Shown: one piece after another, positions 25,196 through 35,992 of the stretch | Layout of the letters: every line of letters begins with the position of its first letter | Numbering within the stretch: position 1 is the first letter of the stretch | DNA from: Planctomycetota bacterium | Lineage (GTDB): Bacteria; Planctomycetota; Planctomycetia; Pirellulales; Pirellulaceae | DNA: 43,083 bases | NCBI GenBank assembly: GCA_018969045.1 | Contig: JAGWZB010000004.1 | Coordinates: 1-43,083, forward strand | Direction: 5' to 3' | The notes under the pieces: generated by a model | Told to the model about the DNA's origin: nothing | Database searches by the model: none | Seen by the model: the letters and a program-made list of their open reading frames with translations, nothing else | Position numbers and translations under genes: made by a program

Positions 25196-26140
25196 ATGGT
25201 TCGTTGTCTCGTTACCGGTGGATGCGGTTTCATCGGCTCTCATATTGTCCGGGGATTACTCGAGGCAGGCCACAGCGTCCGGGTGTTGGACAACCTGTGC
25301 ACCGGGCACCTTCATAACCTTGACGAAGTAAGAGACAAGGTCGAGTTCATCCAAGGTGACATCAACGATGCCCAAGCCGTACAAGCGGCCCTTGAGGGTG
25401 TTGAGCGTGTCTTTCATCAAGCGGCACTTGCGAGCGTTCCACTGTCGCTTGAAAGACCTCTTGAGACCAATCAAGCTTGTGTCACTGGGACTTTGAACAT
25501 GCTTCATTGGAGCGTGAAAGCCAAGGTCAAGCGATTTGTGTATGCGGCAAGCAGCAGCGCCTATGGCGACACTCCGACCTCTTCGAAACGAGAAACCGAC
25601 TTGCCTCAAACCCTCTCGCCTTATGCCGCCGCCAAACTTGCAGGTGAGTATTATTGCCAAAGTTACTTTCACAGCTTTGGGTTAGAAACCGTGGGTATTC
25701 GATACTTCAATGTGTTTGGACCTCGACAAGATCCCAATAGTCCATATTCGGCGGTCATTCCGCTGTTTGTCAGCCGGATATTGAGTGGTCAGCAGCCGCA
25801 GATCTATGGAGACGGGCTTCAATCTCGCGATTTTACTTATGTAGCCAACGTAGTCCGTGGAAATTTGCTTGCCAGCCAAGTGCCTGATGTGGGAGGTCGC
25901 ATCATCAACGTGGCCGACGGTCGCCAAACGACACTGCTTCAACTGCTTGAACTGCTTGCGAAGCTTTTGGGTAAAGAGATCAATCCTGTATTTTTACCTG
26001 CTCGCGTCGGAGATGTTCGAGAAAGTTTGGCCGATATCACCCTTGCTCGCAAGGTTCTGGGCTATGAGCCCGTCATAGGATTGGAAGAAGGCGTCCTCAG
26101 AACGATCGATTACTACCGTCAAATCGTCACGCAGCATTAG
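25196..26140 (+). CDS. NAD-dependent UDP-hexose 4-epimerase family protein
   Basis: A 314-residue extended short-chain dehydrogenase. The N-terminal NAD-binding motif is VTGGCGFIGSH, the catalytic pair is Y-x-x-x-K in LSPYAAAKLAGEYY with the upstream Ser in AASSSAYGD, and RYFNVFGPRQDPNSPYSAVI plus GDGLQSRDFTYVANV are the sugar-nucleotide-binding segments. These resemble UDP-N-acetylglucosamine 4-epimerases of the WbpP type more than plain GalE, but the substrate is not certain. ATG 25196 has GAGG (25186-25189) upstream; TTG 25193 is also possible. larE begins one base after the stop. The product would feed surface polysaccharide or glycan synthesis in the cytoplasm. Confidence 0.88.
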   Translation: MVRCLVTGGCGFIGSHIVRGLLEAGHSVRVLDNLCTGHLHNLDEVRDKVEFIQGDINDAQAVQAALEGVERVFHQAALASVPLSLERPLETNQACVTGTLNMLHWSVKAKVKRFVYAASSSAYGDTPTSSKRETDLPQTLSPYAAAKLAGEYYCQSYFHSFGLETVGIRYFNVFGPRQDPNSPYSAVIPLFVSRILSGQQPQIYGDGLQSRDFTYVANVVRGNLLASQVPDVGGRIINVADGRQTTLLQLLELLAKLLGKEINPVFLPARVGDVRESLADITLARKVLGYEPVIGLEEGVLRTIDYYRQIVTQH

Positions 26141-26141
26141 C

Positions 26142-27008
26142 ATGGTGCCCAACGATCCAACAAGCAGTGATCCAACAGGTAGCGATCAAAGGACCGTCGA
26201 GGAGTTGGCCAAAGCGCTTGTTGAACATATTCGGACGCAATACTATCGCGTTGTCGTTGCATTCTCTGGAGGAGTCGATAGCGCGGTGGTGGCTGCAGCC
26301 GCCTTCCGTGGGCTTGGGACCGACGCTCTGGCATGGACGAGCCTTGGAGCCGCTGTCCCGGAGTCGGATCGTATCGCTGCACAGGAGGTAGCCAGATCGA
26401 TCGGAATCGAGCACATTATGCTTCCGACCAGTGAGATCGATAACCCCGACTACATTTCCAATGGCCCTGATCGTTGTTTTCACTGCAAATCGACCCTTTA
26501 TGCAACAATCGCTCAATGGGCTCAGCAGCATCGATTCGATACGATCCTTTCGGGGACCAACGCCGACGATCTAGGTGACTACCGACCGGGATTGAAAGCC
26601 GCAGAGCAATGGCAAGTCCAAGCCCCCCTGGCAGATCTTGGGTACACCAAGCAACAAGTTCGGGGGATTGCCAAACACTGGGGATTAACGGTGTCTGACA
26701 AACCGGCAAGCCCATGCCTTGCGAGTCGAATCGCCTATGGACAAGTCGTCACGATCGGGCGACTCAGCAGGATCGAAACCATGGAAAAATGGCTTAGCGA
26801 TCATGGATTTCAAGACGTTCGCGCCAGGCTTCACGCCGATGAACTTTTGAGGCTTGAATTGCACAGCAGCCAATTGGTTGAGGCACTCCTTGAGCCAATG
26901 CGATCAGAGATCCTAAGCAAGGCCGTCGAATTGGGCTTTCGGTATGCTACGATAGACATTCACGGCCGCTCGAGCGGATCGATGAACCGCGTGCTCAAGG
27001 ACGCTTAG
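26142..27008 (+). CDS. larE: LarE-type ATP-dependent sacrificial sulfur transferase
   Basis: A 288-residue PP-loop ATPase. The adenylation motif is AFSGGVDSAVV (S42-S47). SGTNADDLGDYRPG is the LarE-typical second motif, and the Cys in KPASPCLASRI (C192) corresponds to the family cysteine that donates sulfur. FHCKSTLY supplies another conserved cysteine cluster. LarE inserts sulfur into the nicotinate-derived precursor of the nickel-pincer cofactor used by lactate racemase and relatives. Partners larB, larC and larA are not in the window. The gene starts one base after the epimerase stop, so it is likely co-transcribed; I see no functional link between the two. Confidence 0.9.
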   Translation: MVPNDPTSSDPTGSDQRTVEELAKALVEHIRTQYYRVVVAFSGGVDSAVVAAAAFRGLGTDALAWTSLGAAVPESDRIAAQEVARSIGIEHIMLPTSEIDNPDYISNGPDRCFHCKSTLYATIAQWAQQHRFDTILSGTNADDLGDYRPGLKAAEQWQVQAPLADLGYTKQQVRGIAKHWGLTVSDKPASPCLASRIAYGQVVTIGRLSRIETMEKWLSDHGFQDVRARLHADELLRLELHSSQLVEALLEPMRSEILSKAVELGFRYATIDIHGRSSGSMNRVLKDA

Positions 27009-27057
27009 CTGCCTGTCCATCAACTTAGTCTATCAATCATCATACGAGGCAAACAAC

Positions 27058-30180
<3,123 letters not shown>

Positions 30181-30246
30181 TATGGGGTAAACTGTAGAGA
30201 CGTATCGCGATCCTTTTTTCCAAGCCCGAGAGCTTAGTTGGCCTAC

Positions 30247-31173
30247 ATGATCGAGTTAATCAATTTTGGTAAAGACTACGGCGAGTTTACCGCTGTTGGC
30301 ACGGTCAATATGAAGATCCAGGCTGGGGAACTCTTCGGATTCATCGGTCCCAACGGTGCAGGAAAAAGCACTTCGATCCGTTTTCTTGCAACACTTCTTA
30401 AGAGCACTCGCGGGGACGGAACGGTCAACGGTTTTAGCGTCAATAAGCAACCGATGGATGTTCGACGAAACATCGGTTACATGCCAGATGACTTTGGCGT
30501 TTATGATGGAATGAAGGTCTGGGAGTTTTTGGATTTCTTTGCCGTTGCCTACAAGATCGGTCGAACGCAACGAAAGAAAGTCATCGGGGACGTGCTCGAA
30601 CTCCTGGACTTGACCCATAAACGCGATGATTATGTCAACGGGCTTTCGCGTGGGATGAAGCAACGGCTTTGCTTGGCAAAAACCCTCGTGCACGATCCTC
30701 CAGTGCTAATCCTTGACGAACCGACTAGCGGACTTGACCCTCGAGCGAGGATCGAAGTCAAAGCCCTCCTGAAAGAGCTCAGAAAGATGGGTAAAACGAT
30801 CCTCATCTCAAGCCATATTCTGTCCGAGCTTGCCGACTGTTGCACGTCTATCGGAATCATTGAACGGGGGCAGTTGCTCATGCACGGTCCGATCGATTCG
30901 GTGTATCGTCAAATCCGACGAAACCGAATTGTCGAGATTCGTTTCATCGAGAACCAAGACGCCGGTGTATCGATCGTACGCAGCGATCCAAGCATGCGAG
31001 GGATCGAGGTCGACGGCAATCGAGTGACCGCAGAGTTCGAAACCGACGACGAAGGCCTAGCGAGCCTGATGAAACGACTCATCGACGGTGGGGTCAAGAT
31101 GCGTTCCTTTAGCGACAAAGACCCGACGCTCGAAGATGTCTTTATGTTAGTTACCAAAGGACTGGTTGCTTAA
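30247..31173 (+). CDS. ABC transporter ATP-binding protein (CcmA/NatA type)
   Basis: A 308-residue nucleotide-binding subunit. Walker A is GPNGAGKST, the signature is [11 protein letters not shown], Walker B is [14 protein letters not shown], and the switch His is in ISSHILSEL. The C-terminal extension of about 80 residues after the core is typical of ABC-2 exporters of the CcmA/NatA/DrrA group. The start is ATG 30247; TTG 30238 would add three residues. No permease gene adjoins it in this window, since yidD follows after eight bases, so its membrane partner is elsewhere. The ABC-2 permease at the left edge is about 29 kb away and probably has its own ATPase. Confidence 0.9.
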   Translation: MIELINFGKDYGEFTAVGTVNMKIQAGELFGFIGPNGAGKSTSIRFLATLLKSTRGDGTVNGFSVNKQPMDVRRNIGYMPDDFGVYDGMKVWEFLDFFAVAYKIGRTQRKKVIGDVLELLDLTHKRDDYVNGLSRGMKQRLCLAKTLVHDPPVLILDEPTSGLDPRARIEVKALLKELRKMGKTILISSHILSELADCCTSIGIIERGQLLMHGPIDSVYRQIRRNRIVEIRFIENQDAGVSIVRSDPSMRGIEVDGNRVTAEFETDDEGLASLMKRLIDGGVKMRSFSDKDPTLEDVFMLVTKGLVA

Positions 31174-31181
31174 ACTCTACC

Positions 31182-31400
31182 ATGAAAAGTCTCCTGGCCA
31201 GGATTCTCATCGGGATGGTCCGTTTTTACCAAAGAGCCATCAGTCCACTGCTATGGAGCCACTGCCGTTTTTCACCGACCTGCTCGCAGTACATGATCGA
31301 AGCGATCCAAAAGTACGGCCCGTTTCGAGGGGTGCTTAAGGGGCTTTGGCGGATCTGTCGTTGTCACCCTCTGACTCCCGGGGGTTACGATCCACCTTAG
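31182..31400 (+). CDS. yidD: Membrane protein insertion efficiency factor YidD
   Basis: A 72-residue small protein that aids YidC/Sec-dependent insertion at the inner membrane. It has the full family pattern: [20 protein letters not shown] with the conserved cysteines, then [18 protein letters not shown], then [16 protein letters not shown]. Length is normal. It starts eight bases after the ABC ATPase stop. yidD usually sits near rnpA/yidC/rpmH, so this placement is atypical. Its last 65 bases overlap the 3' end of the convergent EEP-family gene. Confidence 0.95.
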   Translation: MKSLLARILIGMVRFYQRAISPLLWSHCRFSPTCSQYMIEAIQKYGPFRGVLKGLWRICRCHPLTPGGYDPP

Positions 31401-32427
31401 ACGTTTCGACCGTTGTACGGATCCATTGGTGGTCAGAGTCGATCGTTGGGAATCCACATTCGCGATCGATGATTTGTAAACTTGGGGATACCAACGCATG
31501 GTCGATCGGGATCCCAGCGATTCCTAGACCGCACGGCCAAGTCGCAAAAAAACCTCGATAGCGACGCGTGTCGACCAAACCTGTACGCTTAAGAAACTCC
31601 TTGAAACCTTCGCTCCATGGAGTGGTATTAAGATCACCGATGACCATGGTCTGGCCCGCGGATTGTTCAACCCATTTGGCAACATCTTGGAGTTGCTCGT
31701 CGCGGATGCGGAATCGACCATGTTGGTTGGGCGAAGCGGTATGAACCCCCAATAACCGTATAGGTTGATCCGAGAATTTGCCCGCCGGTACCATCGCTTC
31801 GAGGGCCAACACTTGTGATTTACCCAAAACCACTTCTTTAAACTTAGTACCAGGTATTCGGCTCAGAATCGCTAGGCCTTGGGTGTTGGTCCGCGGTGCC
31901 CAATGCACGTGACGATAGGACTTAGAGAGCCTCGACAATCCTTGCTGATGCTCGGGAGTAACTTCGATCAGAAAGACGATGTCGGCATCGAGACTTTCGA
32001 TGGTTTTCTGGATCGTTTCAAACTCGTGATTTTGAATGAAGACGTTCCAGGAGGCGATCGAAACAGGCTTTGTCGGCGGTCCTGCGTTATACCATGGACG
32101 AATTGGCAACGCGGTCCACGGCTCAGTAACGCTTGAAAGATAAACCGTTGGGATCAGCAGGATAGCTGCATGCAAAATCCGTGAGGCGATCGGGGCACGC
32201 CAGCGATTCCACCAACGCAGCAACAGGTCCAGCAACACCACACAAATCATGCCGACAGCAAAATGCCATTGGGTGTGACTGGCCATCTCAAAGAGACTGT
32301 TGTCACTCCAATTGCGATGCACATAGATTGCCCCCCAAGCCGGAATGGATGCAAGACTCGATATCAAAAACCAGATCGCAAGCCCAAGAGTCCATCGCCG
32401 CGTTCTTGCATCGGTTTTGCTCTCCAT
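31336..32427 (-). CDS. Endonuclease/exonuclease/phosphatase family membrane protein
   Basis: A 363-residue protein. Three N-terminal hydrophobic helices ([54 protein letters not shown]) precede an EEP-fold domain from about residue 120. Catalytic motifs seen are [27 protein letters not shown] and DHQW, covering the Asn, Glu, Asp-x-Asn and Asp-His positions. The layout matches EEP proteins with an N-terminal membrane part (YafD/vanadium-resistance-like annotations); substrate unknown. AAGGAG (32440-32435 on the minus strand) lies seven bases before ATG 32427. It follows the CphA-like gene by three bases. The hydrophilic C-terminal tail ([20 protein letters not shown]) is encoded antisense to yidD. 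Confidence 0.85.
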   Translation of the reverse strand: MESKTDARTRRWTLGLAIWFLISSLASIPAWGAIYVHRNWSDNSLFEMASHTQWHFAVGMICVVLLDLLLRWWNRWRAPIASRILHAAILLIPTVYLSSVTEPWTALPIRPWYNAGPPTKPVSIASWNVFIQNHEFETIQKTIESLDADIVFLIEVTPEHQQGLSRLSKSYRHVHWAPRTNTQGLAILSRIPGTKFKEVVLGKSQVLALEAMVPAGKFSDQPIRLLGVHTASPNQHGRFRIRDEQLQDVAKWVEQSAGQTMVIGDLNTTPWSEGFKEFLKRTGLVDTRRYRGFFATWPCGLGIAGIPIDHALVSPSLQIIDRECGFPTIDSDHQWIRTTVETSKVDRNPRESEGDNDRSAKAP

Positions 32428-32430
32428 GTG

Positions 32431-34293
32431 CTAGCTCCTTGCAACCGTTTTCAACCACTCAGGCTGCTGTTTTGTCGGCATGGCATTTCGGAGCACCTCA
32501 AGAACCTGATCTGCCCCGGAATTCTTCAGGTTCTCAAGAGCACCCTCGATGGCGCTAAGATGATCGAGTCGCTCGACTGGAAGTCCATGGGCAAGCAGAT
32601 CGCTTGGCGTCAGGACAACCAAGAGTGCTTCGACCATGGGATGACTCAAAACGGCTTGCGAACGAGTGCGTGTATCGCAATCTTCAAGACCGATGGTTTG
32701 ATCATTGACAACGATGGCCTCGGGCAAAACAACCCCCACAACCAGGCCAAGCTTTTTTTGGTGTGTAACCCAGAGGTCCACTTGCTCTTGGCATCGCTGA
32801 TTGAACGATGTCACCAGCAGTCCATGGATCGCGATACGAGATGCGTTTTCGGAGGGAAAAAGCATCTCGACAATAGCATCTCCAACCGGTCGCGGCTTAC
32901 CGAACATCGGAACGACATGGCATGATAGCGATGGCCCCGCATTGACCTCCACGACCGCTCCTCGCTGGGGAGCAAGGGGTTTGGAGATATCCTCAGCCAA
33001 GATGTCCAAACCGGCGACATCCAATCCTACGACTTGGGCAGCCAAGACCGCTTGGGCCGCCGTCAGCTCATGGACTTCATCGGTGCAGTCGGTGGTTAAA
33101 TCTCCAGTTCGGCGAACCAGAACCACACGATCCTTTTGGGGAATCGAATCGACTTGGAGTCCTTGCTTGTCCAACTCAATTTTGGCTGCCGCATCGAGCT
33201 TCAACACACCCAAAGGGTCTGTGTAAGCTTCACCCCGCCGTGGGTCTTGGTTGAGGATCGCAACCAACTGTTCGATCGTCGAGACACCATCTCCAGTGAC
33301 CGTCTCAAGGTGTCCTCGGCTGGCTGCGACCAATCGATCGCCGACGACCAGCAACCGATGATGTTGACCACGAGCGAATTGCTCAACCATCACATGCTTG
33401 GTTTGCCCATCTTCAATCGCCCAATGATAGGCCTTCATGATTTGGGTTTGCTCGGTAAGCTCGATGGAAATTCCCCGCTGGTGATTGGCGTCCTTGGGCT
33501 TGACCACCACAGGCAGCCCAACCTCCTGGGCAGCGGCCCAAGCATCCTCGGGGCTGGTGACCATTCGGCCAAGTGGAACCGGGACCCCGACGTTTCTAAG
33601 CAGGCGTTTGGTCAGGTCCTTGTCGCTTGCGATCGATTCGGCGATGGCACTAGTAGCATCGGTTTCGGCGGTCCAAATCCGGCGCTGGTGTTTGCCTTCT
33701 CCTAATTGGCACAAGGAGCCTTGGGTGAGACGATAGTAAGGAATCCCGCGCGCTACAGCCGCATCGAGGATCGCTCGCGAACTTGGACCCAATCGCACAT
33801 CATCTGCGTAGTCAAACAGCTCACGAAATTTCGCAGCGATTGGGTATTCCTCTGATCTTTGACCCGCTTCGATCAGCTCGTACGCTAGAGTAAAACATTT
33901 GCTAGAAAGCAACTCCTCTTCCATTTCCAAAGGAAGAACCCATTGGCATTCGCAATCGTCCTGGGACGCTAGCGACTCTGCAGGACGAAGACATCGTACC
34001 GGAACCCCCGACATGGCCGACATCCACTGAGCCAACTTAAGCCAGACTTCTGCAAAGACAAGCGGTTTTTGGGAACTGCACAGAGCATCGAGAATTTCCG
34101 AAGCGGCTGGAATGCTGCGCGGATGGGTGGTTGTAAAGCGACCTGAATCGAGAAAGTCCCGAAGCGTTCGAACGATGCGATTCAAGGAGGGCACGCTTCG
34201 AAACGCAAGTTCTGGAGCTACATAAAGTTCCAAAACGCTTCGGTTTGACCAGCGATTCGGCCCACGCAGTGCGTTGGTTTGCCAAGCATTCAT
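32431..34293 (-). CDS. Cyanophycin-synthetase-like ATP-grasp protein, Mur-ligase part vestigial
   Basis: A 620-residue protein collinear with the first two thirds of cyanophycin synthetase CphA. The N-terminal domain begins with LRGPNRWS, as in CphA. RGIPYYRLTQGSLCQLGEGK leads into HQRRIWTAET, and the ATP-grasp domain (about 220-485) has IASDKDLTKRLL, VVVKPKDANHQRGISI, RLLVVGDRLVAASRG, GLDVAGLDIL and VVEVNAGPSL. CphA would continue with a Mur-ligase domain containing GTNGKTT. Here residues 486-585 still align loosely in order (RIAIHGLLVTSFN, VGVVLPEAIVVNDQTIG, SQAVLSHPMVEALLVV), but the P-loop is lost, and the protein then ends. It probably makes one amide-type ligation rather than cyanophycin. 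ATG 34293 overlaps the stop of the upstream Pro-rich gene. Confidence 0.8.
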   Translation of the reverse strand: MNAWQTNALRGPNRWSNRSVLELYVAPELAFRSVPSLNRIVRTLRDFLDSGRFTTTHPRSIPAASEILDALCSSQKPLVFAEVWLKLAQWMSAMSGVPVRCLRPAESLASQDDCECQWVLPLEMEEELLSSKCFTLAYELIEAGQRSEEYPIAAKFRELFDYADDVRLGPSSRAILDAAVARGIPYYRLTQGSLCQLGEGKHQRRIWTAETDATSAIAESIASDKDLTKRLLRNVGVPVPLGRMVTSPEDAWAAAQEVGLPVVVKPKDANHQRGISIELTEQTQIMKAYHWAIEDGQTKHVMVEQFARGQHHRLLVVGDRLVAASRGHLETVTGDGVSTIEQLVAILNQDPRRGEAYTDPLGVLKLDAAAKIELDKQGLQVDSIPQKDRVVLVRRTGDLTTDCTDEVHELTAAQAVLAAQVVGLDVAGLDILAEDISKPLAPQRGAVVEVNAGPSLSCHVVPMFGKPRPVGDAIVEMLFPSENASRIAIHGLLVTSFNQRCQEQVDLWVTHQKKLGLVVGVVLPEAIVVNDQTIGLEDCDTRTRSQAVLSHPMVEALLVVLTPSDLLAHGLPVERLDHLSAIEGALENLKNSGADQVLEVLRNAMPTKQQPEWLKTVARS

Positions 34294-35783
34294 TTCATCG
34301 ATGTCGTCCAGCGCAAGGCAACTTTGTCCTGAGCCGCTTCGGAGGACGGGGGCAGCAACTTGGGATTCCAGTGAGGCTTGCCGTCAAATCCTTCGGGAGC
34401 CACTAGCGGCTTGGTCAAACGTTCCTTGGAGCCTGCAGCCGGAGCAGACAAGCTCTCGATGGAGCCAGAAGTATGATTGGTCCGCGACAAAGCTCCGGGA
34501 AATGGGTTTGCTATGGCAGCCGGATCCCCTTGGACGGATCGACTGGTCGGATAGCTCGGTGCCGCATTGGATGTCGGTCGATCGATCGCCACCACTGGCA
34601 ATCGGTTCATAGGTACCATCTTGGCGACTCGCTCGTCGCGATCGCTCCAAAGTCCCGCCGAAGAGGTGCTTGGCATCAACGAGGTGTTGGGGGTAGCAGG
34701 AGCCGTTGGACTCAGCGGAGTTCCTAGCGAAGCAGACGGTGGAGGAGGCAACGATGGAGCCACAGCCGACGCAGGATCCAACGTAGCACCGCTGGGCGGA
34801 AGCACAAGTGCTTGGTTCGCAGCCGTGGGACTGCTAGGCTGTGCAAAGCCAGCTTGGGCAACCCCAGGCTGTGCGGGTAGATAGGTTACCGGTCCCAGGG
34901 GTGTCACCGAAGTCGCGCCAGGCACGTTCGGAGGAGTCAAGTTACCGGCGGTCGTCATCGGGCTAGGACAAACACCTCCTGGGCAATTGGCCGTGGGAGC
35001 CTGCGCGGCCACCGTGGACGGGTTGCCATAATAAACGGCGCTGGATAAGCCGTTGCTTGCCATTGGCAAACTGGTGGCACTTGCTGGCACATTCGAGCCG
35101 TTGGAAGGCAAGTACTGGACTTGAGGATAGACCGGTCCGGCCGGTACGGGGTTTGTAGGGACGCTGGTCGCGGGCGCAACTGGGCTCATGGCATAAGCGT
35201 TTGCGACGCCGGTGGGATAATAACCGGGTTGATTAATCGCCGGCCATTGGTTGGAGGCTTGAGCGTAAGCTCCACCGATGGGTGTCGGGGCGACCAAAGG
35301 AACGCGTTGGGCTTGGTATTGATACGAAGTACAAGGCTGTAACGACGTGACTGTGGTTCCGTAGTTGGGATCAAACTGCGTGACAGGACGGTAGTAAGTC
35401 ACCGGGGTGCGTTGCCACTGCGTGTCGTAGGCAGCCGTCGGCATGGCCGAAGCAACAGATTGGGGAAAACCATTCGGGAGAGGGTTTCCAGTCGTCGGAG
35501 GTAGCATTCCGTAGTTGCCATAGTAGCTGGTCATCGCCCCGTTGGATGGAGTGATCGGGGTTACCGGGATCATCGGACGACCGGCAGAGTAAGCCCCCGC
35601 TTGAGCTGGATTGGCAACCGGGTAGGGACTGCCAACCGGATAGGGAGCCGGCGTCTTACTACCCCAGCAACTTTGTGCATGGGCATTTTGGTCGAAAGTC
35701 CAAGAGCTTGCGACAAACGCCAGGGCGATCCGGACCGAGGATCGACCAAGCGAGGATTGCAATGTGTGGATAGGTTTTTTCAT
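34290..35783 (-). CDS. Pro/Ala/Tyr-rich secreted protein
   Basis: A 497-residue protein with an N-terminal signal (VRIALAFVASSWTFDQNAHA, likely cleaved after AHA). The mature part is low complexity, rich in Pro, Ala, Thr, Ser and Tyr. Repeated P-x-P and Y-P-containing stretches (APYPVGSPYPVANPAQAG; PVTYYRPVTQFDPNYG) suggest an extended, cell-surface or matrix-associated chain. Four cysteines, among them SCWGS and NCPGGVCPSP, may pair. No enzyme domain. The stop overlaps the start of the CphA-like gene by four bases (ATGA), so the two are coupled. GGAAG upstream supports ATG 35783. Function unknown. Confidence 0.6.
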   Translation of the reverse strand: MKKPIHTLQSSLGRSSVRIALAFVASSWTFDQNAHAQSCWGSKTPAPYPVGSPYPVANPAQAGAYSAGRPMIPVTPITPSNGAMTSYYGNYGMLPPTTGNPLPNGFPQSVASAMPTAAYDTQWQRTPVTYYRPVTQFDPNYGTTVTSLQPCTSYQYQAQRVPLVAPTPIGGAYAQASNQWPAINQPGYYPTGVANAYAMSPVAPATSVPTNPVPAGPVYPQVQYLPSNGSNVPASATSLPMASNGLSSAVYYGNPSTVAAQAPTANCPGGVCPSPMTTAGNLTPPNVPGATSVTPLGPVTYLPAQPGVAQAGFAQPSSPTAANQALVLPPSGATLDPASAVAPSLPPPPSASLGTPLSPTAPATPNTSLMPSTSSAGLWSDRDERVAKMVPMNRLPVVAIDRPTSNAAPSYPTSRSVQGDPAAIANPFPGALSRTNHTSGSIESLSAPAAGSKERLTKPLVAPEGFDGKPHWNPKLLPPSSEAAQDKVALRWTTSMK

Positions 35784-35902
35784 GGAGAAAAGCTTCCAAA
35801 GGTTCAGGGCACAACCCGAGTATCAGATTCTATGGTAGGTCAGGACGTCAACCGGGACTTTAGTATATTCCTCAACCCCCAAAAAGAATTCAAAAATCCG
35901 GT

Positions 35903-35992
35903 TCCGATCAGTCCGATCAGTCCGATCCGTCCGATCAGTCCGATCAGTCCGATCAGTCCGATCAGTCCGATCAGTCCGATCCGTCCGATCCG
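35903..35992. repeat. 10-unit 9-bp tandem repeat TCCGATC(A/C)G
   Basis: Ten perfect-length units of TCCGATCAG or TCCGATCCG, in the order A-A-C-A-A-A-A-A-C-C for the variable base. It is the same nine-base core as the in-frame minisatellite at 8131-8292, in opposite orientation relative to the gene it touches. Its right end codes the last residues of the minus-strand secreted protein (DGSDGSD), and a TCCGATCAG unit supplies that gene's TGA stop. It fills half of the 187-base gap between two minus-strand genes. Confidence 0.97.

Noticed and set aside
35903-35992. CRISPR array
   Set aside because: Units are nine bases with no spacers between them and no cas genes are nearby. It is a simple tandem repeat, as is 8131-8292.
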